This document shows, in pieces, positions 50,609 through 60,983 of a stretch of 64,000 nt of DNA. A model generated the notes under the pieces. The model was not told where the DNA came from and searched no databases. It saw only the letters and a program-made list of their open reading frames with translations. Position numbers and translations under genes: made by a program. This DNA is from Pseudomonas kribbensis (GTDB lineage: Bacteria; Pseudomonadota; Gammaproteobacteria; Pseudomonadales; Pseudomonadaceae): positions 372,001 to 436,000 of the forward strand of contig NZ_CP029608.1 in NCBI RefSeq assembly GCF_003352185.1. The letters run 5' to 3'. Within the stretch, counting starts at the first letter, position 1; the number at the start of each line of letters is the position of its first letter.

Positions 50609-52063
50609 ATGAAACTAATCGTAAAAGTCTTCCCCGAGATCACCATCAAAAGCCGACCTGTCCGGACGAAATTCATCCGCCAGTTGGCCAAGAACATCCG
50701 CACCGTGCTCCGCGACCTGGACCCGGCCGTGGTGGTGAACGGTGTGTGGGACAATCTCGAGCTGGAAACCCGCGTGACCGATCCCAAGGCCCTGAAAGAG
50801 ATGGGCGAGCGCCTGACCTGCATGCCGGGCATCGCGCACTTTCTGCAGATCGACGAGTACCCGCTGGGCGACTTCGACGACATCACCGAGAAGTGCAAGC
50901 AGCACTACGGCGATGCACTGGCCGGGAAGATTTTCTCGGTGCGCTGCAAACGTGCGGGCAAGCATGCATTCAGCTCGATGGACGTCGAAAAATACGTCGG
51001 CAGCAAGCTGCGCCGTGAGTGTGGTGCTGCCGGTATCGATCTGAAAGCGCCGGAAATCGAAGTCCGCATCGAAGTTCGCGACAAACGGTTGTTTGTCATC
51101 CACAGCCAGCACAATGGCATCGGCGGCTACCCGCTCGGTGCGCTGGAGCAGACGCTGGTATTGATGTCCGGCGGCTTTGACTCGACGGTTGCGGCCTACC
51201 AGATCATGCGTCGCGGCCTGATGGCGCACTTCTGCTTCTTCAATCTGGGCGGTCGTGCCCACGAATTGGGCGTGATGGAAGTCGCGCATTTCATCTGGAA
51301 GAAGTACGGCAGCTCGCAACGCGTGCTATTTGTCAGTGTTCCATTTGAAGAAGTCCTGGGCGAAATTCTCGGCAAGGTCGATAACAGTCATATGGGCGTC
51401 GTATTGAAGCGTATGATGTTGCGCGCCTCCTCGGCCATCGCCGAGCGCCTGCACATTGATGCGCTGGTCACCGGCGAGGCGATCTCCCAGGTGTCGAGCC
51501 AGACGCTGCCGAACCTGTCGGTGATCGACTGCGTGACCGACAAACTGGTCCTGCGCCCGCTGATCGTCGCCCACAAGCAGGACATCATCGACACGGCCAA
51601 CGAGATCGGCACCGCCGATTTCGCCCGGCACATGCCGGAGTACTGCGGGGTCATTTCGGTCAATCCGAAGACCGCCGCCAAGCGTGGCCGGGTCGAGCAC
51701 GAAGAGCAGGAATTCGACATGGCGGTGCTCGAGCGTGCGCTCGCAAACGCCAGACTGGTGCCGATCGATCGGGTGATCGACGAATTGGGCCAGGATTTGC
51801 AAATCGAAGAAGTCAGCGAGGCACTGGCCGGCCAGATCGTCATCGACATCCGTCACCCGGATGCCGCCGAGGATGAGCCGCTGGAACTCGAGGGCATAGA
51901 AGTACAGACGATGCCGTTCTATGCAGTGAACGCACGTTTCAAGGAACTGGACCCTACTCGCCAGTACCTGCTGTATTGCGACAAAGGCGTGATGAGTCGC
52001 CTGCATGCTCACCATTTGCTCAGTGAGGGGCATGCCAATGTGCGCGTTTATCGACCGAGCTAA
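50609..52063 (+). CDS. thiI: tRNA 4-thiouridine synthase ThiI
   Basis: ThiI makes 4-thiouridine-8 in tRNA and supplies sulfur for thiamine. This 484-residue protein has a ferredoxin-like/THUMP region (about residues 1-165), the PP-loop ATPase motif [15 protein letters not shown] (about 181-195), and a C-terminal rhodanese domain with the catalytic Cys in [18 protein letters not shown] (about 453-470). The start is ATG 50609; the longer frame to 50546 runs into the divergent glnA regulatory region. The last glnA-thiI region (328 bases) holds both promoters. Confidence 0.95.
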   Translation: MKLIVKVFPEITIKSRPVRTKFIRQLAKNIRTVLRDLDPAVVVNGVWDNLELETRVTDPKALKEMGERLTCMPGIAHFLQIDEYPLGDFDDITEKCKQHYGDALAGKIFSVRCKRAGKHAFSSMDVEKYVGSKLRRECGAAGIDLKAPEIEVRIEVRDKRLFVIHSQHNGIGGYPLGALEQTLVLMSGGFDSTVAAYQIMRRGLMAHFCFFNLGGRAHELGVMEVAHFIWKKYGSSQRVLFVSVPFEEVLGEILGKVDNSHMGVVLKRMMLRASSAIAERLHIDALVTGEAISQVSSQTLPNLSVIDCVTDKLVLRPLIVAHKQDIIDTANEIGTADFARHMPEYCGVISVNPKTAAKRGRVEHEEQEFDMAVLERALANARLVPIDRVIDELGQDLQIEEVSEALAGQIVIDIRHPDAAEDEPLELEGIEVQTMPFYAVNARFKELDPTRQYLLYCDKGVMSRLHAHHLLSEGHANVRVYRPS

Positions 52064-52202
52064 GTGCCCGGGGCTGTTTGCCTGTGGCCTGCGTCACCGG
52101 CCCCCCGACACCGCCGTCAAGCTGTAACGGCCATGCCGGACACTACTGCTAATCGCTGCCAAGACTTGTCAGCAAACCGAATCCTCTGATCGAGATACAC
52201 AA

Positions 52203-54023
52203 GTGATCGAAAATCTACGCAACATCGCCATCATTGCCCACGTTGACCATGGTAAGACCACCCTGGTAGACAAACTCCTGCGTCAATCCGGCACCCTGGA
52301 GCGCAACGAGCTCAACGACGAGCGCGTGATGGACTCCAACGACCAGGAAAAAGAGCGCGGCATTACCATTCTGGCGAAAAACACCGCCATCAACTGGAAC
52401 GGCTACCACATCAACATCGTGGACACCCCGGGCCACGCCGACTTCGGCGGCGAAGTTGAACGCGTTATGTCCATGGTTGACTCCGTGCTGCTGCTGGTCG
52501 ACGCTCAAGACGGCCCTATGCCGCAAACCCGTTTCGTGACCAAGAAGGCTTTCGAAGCCGGCCTGCGTCCGATCGTGGTGATCAACAAGGTTGACCGTCC
52601 GGGCGCGCGTCCTGACTGGGTTCTGGACCAGATCTTCGATCTGTTCGACAACCTGGGCGCCACCGAAGAACAACTGGACTTCCAGGTTGTTTACGCTTCG
52701 GCCCTGAACGGCATCGCCGGTCTGGACCACACCGCCATGGGCGAAGACATGACCGCGCTGTATCAAGCGGTTGTCGACCACGTTCCAGCGCCAGCTGTTG
52801 ACCGTGACGGTCCGTTCCAGATGCAGATCTCCGCTCTGGACTACAACAGCTTCCTGGGTGTTATCGGTGTTGGCCGTATCGCTCGTGGTCGCGTCAAGCC
52901 GAACACTCCGGTTGTGGCTATCGACGCCAACGGCAAGCGCCGCAACGGCCGTATCCTGAAGCTGATGGGTCACCACGGTCTGCACCGTGTAGACGTTGAA
53001 GAAGCAGCGGCCGGCGACATCGTCTGCATCAGCGGTTTCGACGAGCTGTTCATCTCCGACACCCTGTGCGACATCAACACCGTCGAGGCGATGAAGCCTC
53101 TGACCGTTGACGAGCCAACCGTTTCCATGACCTTCCAGGTAAACGACTCGCCATTCTGCGGTAAAGAAGGCAAGTTCGTGACCTCCCGTAACATCAAGGA
53201 TCGTCTGGACAAAGAGCTGCTGTACAACGTTGCACTGCGCGTTGAAGAAGGCGACTCGGCTGACAAGTTCAAGGTATCCGGCCGTGGTGAGCTGCACCTG
53301 TCGGTACTGATCGAAACCATGCGTCGCGAAGGCTTCGAGCTGGCCCTGGGCCGTCCTGAAGTGATCATCCGTGAAGTTGACGGCGTGAAGCAGGAACCAT
53401 TCGAAAACGTTACCATCGACATCCCTGAAGAATCGCAGGGCAAGGTCATGGAAGAGATGGGTCTGCGTAAAGGCGACCTGAGCAACATGGTGCCGGATGG
53501 CAAGGGCCGTGTTCGTCTGGAATACAACATCCCTGCTCGCGGTCTGATCGGTTTCCGTAACCAGTTCCTGACCCTGACCAACGGTGCTGGCATCCTGACC
53601 TCGATCTTCGATCGTTACGCTCCAGTGAAGTCGGGCCACATGTCCGGCCGTCAGAACGGCGTTCTGGTCTCGGTTGAAACCGGCAAGGCGCTGACCTACT
53701 CCCTGGAAACCCTGCAGGCTCGTGGCAAGCTGTTCGTAGAACACGGCCAGGAGATCTACAACGGTCAGATCGTTGGTCAGAACTCCCGCGACAACGACCT
53801 GGGTGTGAACCCTACCAAAGGCAAGAAGCTCGACAACATGCGTGCTTCGGGTAAAGACGAAACCATCGCTCTGGTACCACCTGTTCGCTTCACCCTGGAA
53901 CAGGCTCTGGAATACATCCAGGAAGACGAGCTGTGCGAAGTCACTCCTAAGTCCATCCGTCTTCGCAAGAAGATCCTGGACGAAAGCGAGCGTACCCGCG
54001 CTGCCAAGAAAGCCAAGGCGTAA
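52203..54023 (+). CDS. typA: Translational GTPase TypA/BipA
   Basis: This 606-residue GTPase binds the 70S ribosome and assists assembly and stress adaptation. The GTG start at 52203 matches the family N-terminus ([26 protein letters not shown]). G motifs are AHVDHGKTT (about residues 11-19), ERGITI (about 50-55), DTPGHADF (about 75-82), and [10 protein letters not shown] (about 129-138). Domain V and the TypA-specific C-terminal domain follow ([15 protein letters not shown] region, [10 protein letters not shown]). A strong terminator ends it 20 bases after the stop. Confidence 0.96.
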   Translation: MIENLRNIAIIAHVDHGKTTLVDKLLRQSGTLERNELNDERVMDSNDQEKERGITILAKNTAINWNGYHINIVDTPGHADFGGEVERVMSMVDSVLLLVDAQDGPMPQTRFVTKKAFEAGLRPIVVINKVDRPGARPDWVLDQIFDLFDNLGATEEQLDFQVVYASALNGIAGLDHTAMGEDMTALYQAVVDHVPAPAVDRDGPFQMQISALDYNSFLGVIGVGRIARGRVKPNTPVVAIDANGKRRNGRILKLMGHHGLHRVDVEEAAAGDIVCISGFDELFISDTLCDINTVEAMKPLTVDEPTVSMTFQVNDSPFCGKEGKFVTSRNIKDRLDKELLYNVALRVEEGDSADKFKVSGRGELHLSVLIETMRREGFELALGRPEVIIREVDGVKQEPFENVTIDIPEESQGKVMEEMGLRKGDLSNMVPDGKGRVRLEYNIPARGLIGFRNQFLTLTNGAGILTSIFDRYAPVKSGHMSGRQNGVLVSVETGKALTYSLETLQARGKLFVEHGQEIYNGQIVGQNSRDNDLGVNPTKGKKLDNMRASGKDETIALVPPVRFTLEQALEYIQEDELCEVTPKSIRLRKKILDESERTRAAKKAKA

Positions 54024-54042
54024 TTTAGCCCAGGCTTAAAAA

Positions 54043-54076
54043 AACGCCCCCGGTCGAGAGACCGGGGGCGTTTTTG
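54043..54076 (+). terminator. Terminator of typA
   Basis: AACGCCCCCGGTC (54043-54055) and GACCGGGGGCGTT (54060-54072) form a 13-base stem with loop GAGA and T residues after. Confidence 0.93.
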
Positions 54077-54098
54077 TTTGTCTGGGCTTTTTTGATAT

Positions 54099-54128
54099 AT
54101 CGTTCCCACGCAAAGCGTGGGGACGATC
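54099..54128. repeat. REP-type palindrome between typA and the YkgJ gene
   Basis: ATCGTTCCCACGC and GCGTGGGGACGAT pair around AAA over 54100-54128. Sequences with the core CGTTCCCACGC are frequent REP-like elements in fluorescens-group pseudomonads. Confidence 0.7.
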
Positions 54129-54137
54129 AAGAGCCGA

Positions 54138-54575
54138 TCAGAACTTCTCGATCGACCGCGAATTCTGCACCCGCTCCACTTCCTTCGGCTTGTACGCGCA
54201 ATACCCCGGCCGCGGGCCGATTTTCGGGTGGTTGCGGCAGGTGTCCGGGCGCTTGTCATAAATGGTGCACAGCCGGCTCTTGCGATCCAGGTAGTAGCAA
54301 TCATTGTTGCTCATGCGCTGCAGGGTGAATATCCCCGACTTCTGGTTGAAGCGCTCCACCAGACCTTCCTTTTGCAGGCGCTTGGCGATGTTCTTCGGCG
54401 GGTCGCCCAGCTCGAACTCGTCGACCACGCCGATGCGCACCAGATCCTTGATCTTGACCTCGACCGGCAGCGTGCAGCAGCTGGAAACGCACGAGCCGCA
54501 CATCGGGGCCGAATATTTGGCCCAGGTATCGAGACGGTCGATCTCGGCTGCGGCGATCAGGTTGGGCTTCATCAT
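54138..54575 (-). CDS. YkgJ-type cysteine-cluster protein
   Basis: This 145-residue protein has a zinc- or iron-binding cysteine set: CGSCVSSCC (about residues 26-34), then CYYLDRKSRLCTIYDKRPDTCRNHP (about 93-117) and a final GPRPGYCAYKP. This is the YkgJ/UPF0153 pattern; the biochemical role is not established, although links to metal handling or protein modification are suggested for relatives. The start could be either of two adjacent ATGs. It faces typA with a REP element between. Confidence 0.87.
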   Translation of the reverse strand: MMKPNLIAAAEIDRLDTWAKYSAPMCGSCVSSCCTLPVEVKIKDLVRIGVVDEFELGDPPKNIAKRLQKEGLVERFNQKSGIFTLQRMSNNDCYYLDRKSRLCTIYDKRPDTCRNHPKIGPRPGYCAYKPKEVERVQNSRSIEKF

Positions 54576-54833
54576 CGGGGTTTACCAGGCGTGTGCATCA
54601 GGGCGCGCGATCATACCGGGACTGGTGGATTTTTGAACAACCTTTCGCCAGATTTTTTCTTTCTGTCATCACCGGGGCCGACAATTCGGCACGGCCCCTG
54701 CATTCATTCAGGCATTCGCCAAGGTATTGCCGAACGATCCCGCACTCTCAGGAAAAACTGCCGAACCAGAGCCCCCACCGTCGGTCAGACCGTCTAGGCT
54801 CTGACAATTCCCCGCTCGCTCGAGGTCCTATCG
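54576..54833. other. Divergent intergenic region before glgP
   Basis: These 258 bases between the divergent YkgJ and glgP genes hold the two promoter regions. A stretch at about 54773-54795 (CCCACCGTCGGTCAGACCGTCT) contains a short imperfect palindrome. No gene is supported. Confidence 0.4.
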
Positions 54834-57284
54834 ATGACTCAAGAACCACTAGTTCGCGAAGCAGAGGTGGCCGCATTCCGCGACGCCGTCCTGACCAAAC
54901 TCACCTATGCGGTGGGCAAAGACCCGGATCACGCCTTCGACCATGACTGGTTCGAAGCCATCGCCCTGGCGGCGCGCGATCACATGGTCGAGCACTGGAT
55001 GGACCACACCCGGCAGATCTACCGCAAAGGTCAGAAGCGGGTGTATTACCTCTCGCTGGAATTTCTCATCGGCCGTTTGCTGTACGACAGCCTGAGCAAC
55101 CTCGGTCTGCTCGACGTTGCCCGTGAGGCACTGACCGAACTGGGTGTGGATCTGGAGCGCATCCGCCTGCTGGAGCCTGACGCCGCGCTGGGCAACGGTG
55201 GCCTCGGACGGCTGGCAGCGTGCTTCATGGAAAGCATGTCGACCCTCGGCATCGCCGGTCACGGCTACGGCATTCGTTATGAGCACGGACTGTTCCGCCA
55301 GGCCATCGTCGATGGCTGGCAGCAGGAGCAGACCGAACACTGGCTGGATTTCGGCAACCCATGGGAGTTCGAGCGGCCGGAGGTCGTCTACACCATCGGC
55401 TTCGGTGGCAGCGTCGAGACCGTCACCGATGTCAGCGGCAAGAGCAAACAGGTCTGGCACCCGGCGGAAACCGTGCGGGCGATTGCCTACGACACCCCGG
55501 TGGTCGGCTGGCGCGGGGCGAGCGTCAATACCTTGCGTTTGTGGCGCGCCCGGGCGATGGAGGACTTGCACCTGGAACGCTTCAACGCCGGTGACCACCT
55601 GGGCGCTGTGGCCGAAGTGGCCCGGGCCGAGAGTATCTCCCGCGTTCTTTATCCGGCAGACAGCACCGAAGCCGGCCAGGAGCTGCGCCTGCGTCAGGAA
55701 TACTTCTTCGTCGCCGCGTCGCTTCAGGACTTGCTGCGCCGGCATCGCAACATGCACACCTCGGTGCTGACCCTTGGCGATCACGCGTCAATCCAGCTCA
55801 ACGACACGCACCCCTCGATCGCCGTCGCCGAACTGATGCGTCTCCTGGTGGATGTCTACGACGTGGCGTGGGATGCGGCGTGGCAAGTCACCGTCGATAC
55901 ACTCTCGTACACCAACCACACGCTGCTGCCCGAAGCACTGGAAACCTGGCCGGTGGGCCTGATGGAACGCATGCTGCCGCGGCACATGCAGATCATTTAT
56001 TTGATCAACGCCCAGCACATCGATTCGCTGCGGGCCAAGGGCATCCACGATTTTGACGTGCTGCGCGCGGTGTCGCTGATCGAGGAAGACAACGGCCGCC
56101 GAGTGCGCATGGGCAATCTCGCGTTCCTCGGCTCCCACAGCGTCAACGGCGTGTCGGGCCTGCACACACAGCTGATGCGCAAGACCGTGTTCGCCGAACT
56201 GCACAAACTTTACCCGGAGCGGATCAACAACAAGACCAACGGCATCACCTTCCGCCGCTGGTTGTACCAGGCCAACTCCGAACTGACCTCGATGCTGGTC
56301 GATGCCCTCGGCCCGGATGTGCTGGACAACCCCGAAGAGCGCCTGCTGGACCTTGAACCGTTCGCCGAAAAAGCGGCCTTCCGCAAGGCCTTCGCCGAGC
56401 AGCGGCTGCACAGCAAAAAAGCGCTGGCCTACTTGATCCACGAGCGGCTGGGAATCGCGGTCAACCCGGCGGCGATGTTCGACGTGCAGGTCAAAAGGAT
56501 TCACGAGTACAAGCGTCAGTTGCTCAACCTGATGCACACCGTGGCGTTGTATCAGGCGATTCGTGCCCAGCCGGAAACCGACTGGGTGCCGCGAGTGAAG
56601 ATCTTCGCCGGCAAGGCGGCGGCCAGTTATCACCAGGCCAAACTCATCATCAAACTGACCAACGACATCGCCCGGGTGGTGAACAACGACCCGACCGTAC
56701 GCGGGTTGCTCAAGGTGGTTTTCCTGCCCAACTACAACGTCAGTCTGGCGGAGAGCATCATCCCGGCGGCGGATTTGTCGGAGCAGATCTCCACCGCCGG
56801 TTTCGAAGCGTCGGGCACCAGCAACATGAAGTTCGGCCTCAACGGCGCGCTGACCATCGGTACCCTCGACGGTGCCAACGTGGAAATGTGCGAGCGCATC
56901 GGTGCCGAGCACATGTTAATCTTCGGCTTGAGCGCCCAGCAGGTTGAAGCGCGCAAGCAGAACCACGAGTTCAGCGCGGTGCCGGACATTGCGGCGTCCC
57001 ATCGTCTCAATGACGTGTTGCAGGCGATCCGCAGCGGCGTGTTTTCACCGGACGACACCTCGCGCTACACCGGGCTGATCGATTCGCTGGTGGACTACGA
57101 CCGCTTCCTGGTCTGCGCCGACTTCGATTCGTACTGGGAAGCGCAGATGCGCGTCGATGCGCTCTGGCACGACTCCAACAACTGGTGGCGTTCGGCGGTG
57201 CTGAACACCGCGCGGATGGGCTGGTTCTCGTCGGACCGGACGATTCGCGAGTACGCCACGGATATCTGGAAGGCACTGGAGTAA
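54834..57284 (+). CDS. glgP: Glycogen/maltodextrin phosphorylase
   Basis: This 816-residue enzyme releases glucose-1-phosphate from alpha-1,4-glucans. The N-terminal region has YYLSLEFLIGRLLYDSLSNLGL (about residues 70-92) and ALGNGGLGRLAACFMES (about 118-134). The pyridoxal-phosphate lysine is in FEASGTSNMKFGLNGALTIGTLDGANVEM (about 658-686), and the phosphate/cofactor region VKRIHEYKRQLLN is near 552-564. Length and motifs are complete. It stands alone between the YkgJ gene and the DUF2339 gene rather than in a glycogen operon. Maltodextrin degradation is equally possible. Confidence 0.95.
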   Translation: MTQEPLVREAEVAAFRDAVLTKLTYAVGKDPDHAFDHDWFEAIALAARDHMVEHWMDHTRQIYRKGQKRVYYLSLEFLIGRLLYDSLSNLGLLDVAREALTELGVDLERIRLLEPDAALGNGGLGRLAACFMESMSTLGIAGHGYGIRYEHGLFRQAIVDGWQQEQTEHWLDFGNPWEFERPEVVYTIGFGGSVETVTDVSGKSKQVWHPAETVRAIAYDTPVVGWRGASVNTLRLWRARAMEDLHLERFNAGDHLGAVAEVARAESISRVLYPADSTEAGQELRLRQEYFFVAASLQDLLRRHRNMHTSVLTLGDHASIQLNDTHPSIAVAELMRLLVDVYDVAWDAAWQVTVDTLSYTNHTLLPEALETWPVGLMERMLPRHMQIIYLINAQHIDSLRAKGIHDFDVLRAVSLIEEDNGRRVRMGNLAFLGSHSVNGVSGLHTQLMRKTVFAELHKLYPERINNKTNGITFRRWLYQANSELTSMLVDALGPDVLDNPEERLLDLEPFAEKAAFRKAFAEQRLHSKKALAYLIHERLGIAVNPAAMFDVQVKRIHEYKRQLLNLMHTVALYQAIRAQPETDWVPRVKIFAGKAAASYHQAKLIIKLTNDIARVVNNDPTVRGLLKVVFLPNYNVSLAESIIPAADLSEQISTAGFEASGTSNMKFGLNGALTIGTLDGANVEMCERIGAEHMLIFGLSAQQVEARKQNHEFSAVPDIAASHRLNDVLQAIRSGVFSPDDTSRYTGLIDSLVDYDRFLVCADFDSYWEAQMRVDALWHDSNNWWRSAVLNTARMGWFSSDRTIREYATDIWKALE

Positions 57285-57386
57285 CTTTTAGCGACAAATG
57301 TGCGCCCGGCCCCACGCTTGTTGGGCCAGGCCGATATACTGAGCCCTGATTTCGCCCCGTTCCGGGGCTGCTCAGGGATATCGACC

Positions 57387-60300
57387 ATGCAATGGATGTT
57401 CATGTTGATCGGGCTAGTGCTCGGTTGGCTGCTCGACGAGTCGTTCAGTACCGCGCTGTTGGGCGCGCTACTGGGCCTGGTGATTGGCCAGACGATCCGG
57501 ATCGCCCGGCTCGGCTCGCAGAGTGCCGAGCACAAGACTCAACTTGAACAGGCGAAAGTCGCCTTGCAGGCTGTCGAGCAGCGGCTGTTTCTGCTCGAAG
57601 GCGCCGGTGTGCGTACCACGCCGCCCAGTGTCGAGCCGGCCCCTGAGGCCGTTGTCGAACCGGCCGTGGTCGCCGAAGAAGCCCCCGCCAATGCCCCCGA
57701 GCTGGTCTGGGAACTGCCGCCCGAACTTGAACCGATCTCCACTGTGGCCAGCGAAGCCAGTCAGCCGCTGCCGGCCGATGCCTGGCGTCTCGACGCCGTA
57801 ACCCCTGACACTCCCGAACCACAGCAACCTGCCGAACCCCGTGGCCCGAACCTCATCGAGCGCGGCATCAGTGCTGCGCGCAACTGGCTGTTCGGTGGCA
57901 ACACCGTGCTGCGGGTCGGCGTGGTGCTGTTGTTCTTCGGTCTGGCCTTCCTGCTGCGCTACGCCACCGAAGGCATGGTGGTGCCGATCGAAATGCGTTA
58001 CGCGGGTGTCGCGGCAGCGGCGTTGGGATTGCTGGCGCTGGGCTGGTGGTTACGCCATCGCAACACGAGCTACGCCTTGATGCTGCAGGGCACCGGGATC
58101 GCAGTGTTGTACCTGACGGTGTTTGCGGCGATGCGCCTGCATCCGCTGCTCGATCCGTCCGCCGCGCTGGGATTGCTGGTGGCGGTGACGGTGTTCTCGG
58201 CCATTCTGGCCATCACCCAGGATTCCCTGGCCCTGGCCTGCGTTGCTGCGCTTGGCGGGTTTGCCGCGCCGATCCTGACCTCCACCGGCGCCGGCAACCA
58301 TGTTGCGCTGTTCAGCTATTTTGCATTGCTCAACGCCGGCATCCTGGCCATCGCCTGGTTCAAGGCTTGGCGTCTGCTCAACCTGATTGGCTTTGCCGGC
58401 ACCTTCGGCATCGGTTTCGCCTGGGGCCTGCGTTCGTATGCGCCGGAATTGCTGTGGAGCACCGAGCCGTTCCTGATTCTGTTCTTCCTGATGTACCTGG
58501 CCATCGGCCTGCTGTTCGCCCGGCGCAAGCTGCTGGACATGCCGGACGCCCCGGCAGAGAGCGATCGCGAGGCACTGCTGAATTGGTCGGCGCGCAAGGG
58601 TGACTATGTCGACGGCACCATGCTGTTCGGTCCGCCGCTGGTGGGTTTCGGTCTGCAATTCGCGCTGGTGCAGCATCTGGAATTCGCCGCTGCGTTCAGT
58701 GCGTTGGCGCTGGGCATGATTTACATGGCGCTCGCCCGGGTATTGATGGGTGGCCGAGCACTGCTGCTGGGCGAGACCTGCCTGGCGCTCGGGGTGATTT
58801 TCGCCAGTCTGGCGATTCCGCTGGGGCTGGATGCGCGCTGGACATCTGCAGCCTGGGCAGTGGAGGGCGCGGGGATTTTCTGGCTCGGCTTGCGTCAACA
58901 TCGCCCGTTCGCCCGGGCCTTTGCGTTGCTGCTGCAACTGGGCTCGGCGCTGGCGTTTCTCAGTCAGTTGCGTGTCGGTGAAGGCAGCCTGCTCGACGGT
59001 GCACCGCTGGGCGCATTGATGCTCGGCATCGCATTGCTGTTCAGTTTCTACCAGTTGCGCAAAGCCCCGGAGGAACACACCTCGGCGTGGGAGCGCCAAG
59101 GCCTGCCGGTATTGGCGAGTCTCGGTCTGACTTTCCTCTATCTGCTGGCGCCGCTGTTTTTCTTCGTTCAGGCCACGGCCATCAGTTGGGCATTGGCCGG
59201 ACTGGTGACTTTGTTCGTCGGTTTGCGCCTGCAATCGCGCACGTTCCTGTTCACCGCATTTGCCGTGCAACTGCTGGGCGGGGCGTTGTTCCTGTTGCGC
59301 CTGCAAGGGGCGGGTGAGGATACGGCGGCCGTGTTCAGCGCTGGCTGGAGCGGTTTGCTCAGCGCCTCGCTGATCGGTCTGGCACTGATCGCCGGCATGC
59401 TGCTGGCGGCACGCGACGAGATGGTGCGCAGCGATGTGCGACTGCTGCGCGGTTTGTCGGTGGTGCTGCTGGCGGGGCTGGTGCTGATCAATCTGGCGGT
59501 GTTGTTCGTGCTGCCGTGGCAGACCGCGAGCGCGGTGTGGGCGGCCAGTGGCTTGCTGATCATCTGGCTCAGCCTGTACCTCAAGCAGCGCGTGAGTTTT
59601 GTCTTCGGTCTGTTGTTGCAACTGATCGGCGGCGCGGCGTTTTTGCTGGCCGGCCCCGAGTTGCTCGGGCCTTTGTCCAGCGAAGGTCTGCGGCCGCTGG
59701 CCCATGGCGGATTCTGGACGCCACTGGTGCTTGGGCTGGCAGCGATGATCGGTGCGTGGCGCCTGCAATTGGGCAATCACGCTTCGGCATTCGATGTGCT
59801 GAGTTTGCAGCGGTTGTCCGAAGTGCTGCTGGTGTGGGGTGCCGGTTGGTGGGCATTGGCGTGGGTCAGCGAGGTGCTGCGTTTTGCGCCGCTGAATCTG
59901 CAGGCGACGTTGTTGCTGCTGGTCGCCGCGTTGAGTGTCGCGTTGTGGACGCTGTTGGCATTGCGCCTGAAATGGCCGTCGCTCGGGTTGCTCTGCACCT
60001 TGCTGATTCCGGCGGCCGGACTGGTGTTGCTCGCTGCGTGGCACTCGCGTTATCACCCGGCGGCCAACTTCGGCTGGCTGGCGTGGGCAGCAGTGTTTGC
60101 AGTGCATTTCTTCAGCCTGCGGCGTCTGGCGTCGATGTTGCCGGCGCGGGCCTTGAGCACGGCGCATGTGCTCGGCTGCTGGCTGCTGATCGGCGTGCTG
60201 GCGCTGGAGTTGCGCTACGGCCTGCTGCTGTTGTCCGAGCAATACAACGCCTGGCGCTGGCTGGGCTGGGCGATTCTGCCGAGCGTGTATCTGTTGCTGA

Positions 60301-60983
60301 TGGCCGCACCGCGCACCTGGCCGTGGCCGGTGGCAGCGTTCCCTCGCGAGTACCGCTTGTTCGCGGCAGCGCCGCTGGCGGTGTTGATGTTGATCTGGTT
60401 CTGGCTGGCGAACGGAGTGAGCGACGGCAACGCCGAACCGCTGCCTTACGTGCCGCTGATCAACCCGCTGGAGCTGGGCCTGTTGATCGCGTTGTTCAGT
60501 GTTTATGTCTGGTCGCGCAATGCGGTAACCGAGCTGTCGATCCGCAAGGACTACGCCGTTTACGCCTCGCAACTGATCGCCGGTGTTTCGCTGTTCGCCT
60601 TCTGCACGGCGCTGGTGACCCGCGCCGCGCACCATTGGGCGGGGATTCCGTTCGAACTGGACCTGTTGCTCGAATCGATGCTGGTGCAGGCCGGGTTGTC
60701 CATCGTCTGGACGCTGATGGCGCTCGGGCTGATGATCGGCGGGCACCTGCGCCATCGCCGCGAAGTATGGCTGATCGGTGCGGCGCTGATTGCGCTGGTG
60801 GTGGCGAAACTGATTTTTGTCGAATTGAGCAACCGTGGCGGGCTGGCGCGGATCGTCTCGTTTATCGGCGTCGGCGTGTTGCTGCTGGTGGTGGGCTACT
60901 TCGCGCCGCTGCCGCCCAAACGCGTCGAAGCTGCATCGGCGGCGGACAAGCCGGCCCCGGAAACCGAAGGAGTGTCGTCTTGA
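57387..60983 (+). CDS. DUF2339 multi-spanning membrane protein
   Basis: This 1198-residue protein starts at ATG 57387; the frame to 57300 lacks a ribosome-binding site. Residues 1-30 form a first hydrophobic segment, then a proline- and glutamate-rich cytoplasmic linker (about 55-145). DUF2339 with more than 20 membrane helices runs from about 150 to 1185 (for example RVGVVLLFFGLAFLLRYA, LALACVAALGGFAAPILTSTGAGNHVALFSYFALLNAG). DUF2339 proteins are found in many gammaproteobacteria with no assigned function; the fold resembles membrane scaffolds or glycan-handling proteins. Its stop overlaps the DUF3999 start (TTGA). Confidence 0.9.
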   Translation: MQWMFMLIGLVLGWLLDESFSTALLGALLGLVIGQTIRIARLGSQSAEHKTQLEQAKVALQAVEQRLFLLEGAGVRTTPPSVEPAPEAVVEPAVVAEEAPANAPELVWELPPELEPISTVASEASQPLPADAWRLDAVTPDTPEPQQPAEPRGPNLIERGISAARNWLFGGNTVLRVGVVLLFFGLAFLLRYATEGMVVPIEMRYAGVAAAALGLLALGWWLRHRNTSYALMLQGTGIAVLYLTVFAAMRLHPLLDPSAALGLLVAVTVFSAILAITQDSLALACVAALGGFAAPILTSTGAGNHVALFSYFALLNAGILAIAWFKAWRLLNLIGFAGTFGIGFAWGLRSYAPELLWSTEPFLILFFLMYLAIGLLFARRKLLDMPDAPAESDREALLNWSARKGDYVDGTMLFGPPLVGFGLQFALVQHLEFAAAFSALALGMIYMALARVLMGGRALLLGETCLALGVIFASLAIPLGLDARWTSAAWAVEGAGIFWLGLRQHRPFARAFALLLQLGSALAFLSQLRVGEGSLLDGAPLGALMLGIALLFSFYQLRKAPEEHTSAWERQGLPVLASLGLTFLYLLAPLFFFVQATAISWALAGLVTLFVGLRLQSRTFLFTAFAVQLLGGALFLLRLQGAGEDTAAVFSAGWSGLLSASLIGLALIAGMLLAARDEMVRSDVRLLRGLSVVLLAGLVLINLAVLFVLPWQTASAVWAASGLLIIWLSLYLKQRVSFVFGLLLQLIGGAAFLLAGPELLGPLSSEGLRPLAHGGFWTPLVLGLAAMIGAWRLQLGNHASAFDVLSLQRLSEVLLVWGAGWWALAWVSEVLRFAPLNLQATLLLLVAALSVALWTLLALRLKWPSLGLLCTLLIPAAGLVLLAAWHSRYHPAANFGWLAWAAVFAVHFFSLRRLASMLPARALSTAHVLGCWLLIGVLALELRYGLLLLSEQYNAWRWLGWAILPSVYLLLMAAPRTWPWPVAAFPREYRLFAAAPLAVLMLIWFWLANGVSDGNAEPLPYVPLINPLELGLLIALFSVYVWSRNAVTELSIRKDYAVYASQLIAGVSLFAFCTALVTRAAHHWAGIPFELDLLLESMLVQAGLSIVWTLMALGLMIGGHLRHRREVWLIGAALIALVVAKLIFVELSNRGGLARIVSFIGVGVLLLVVGYFAPLPPKRVEAASAADKPAPETEGVSS

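Noticed and set aside
52215..53744. 509-codon open frame on the minus strand
   Set aside because: It is antisense to typA; no start signal or domain.
58050..60755. 901-codon open frame on the minus strand
   Set aside because: It is antisense to the DUF2339 gene, and its translation is a low-complexity Gln/Arg/His-rich string typical of shadow frames.
59516..60979. Long upstream extension of the DUF3999 frame
   Set aside because: It overlaps the DUF2339 gene in another frame; the TTG at 60980 with AAGGAG and a signal peptide is the credible start.
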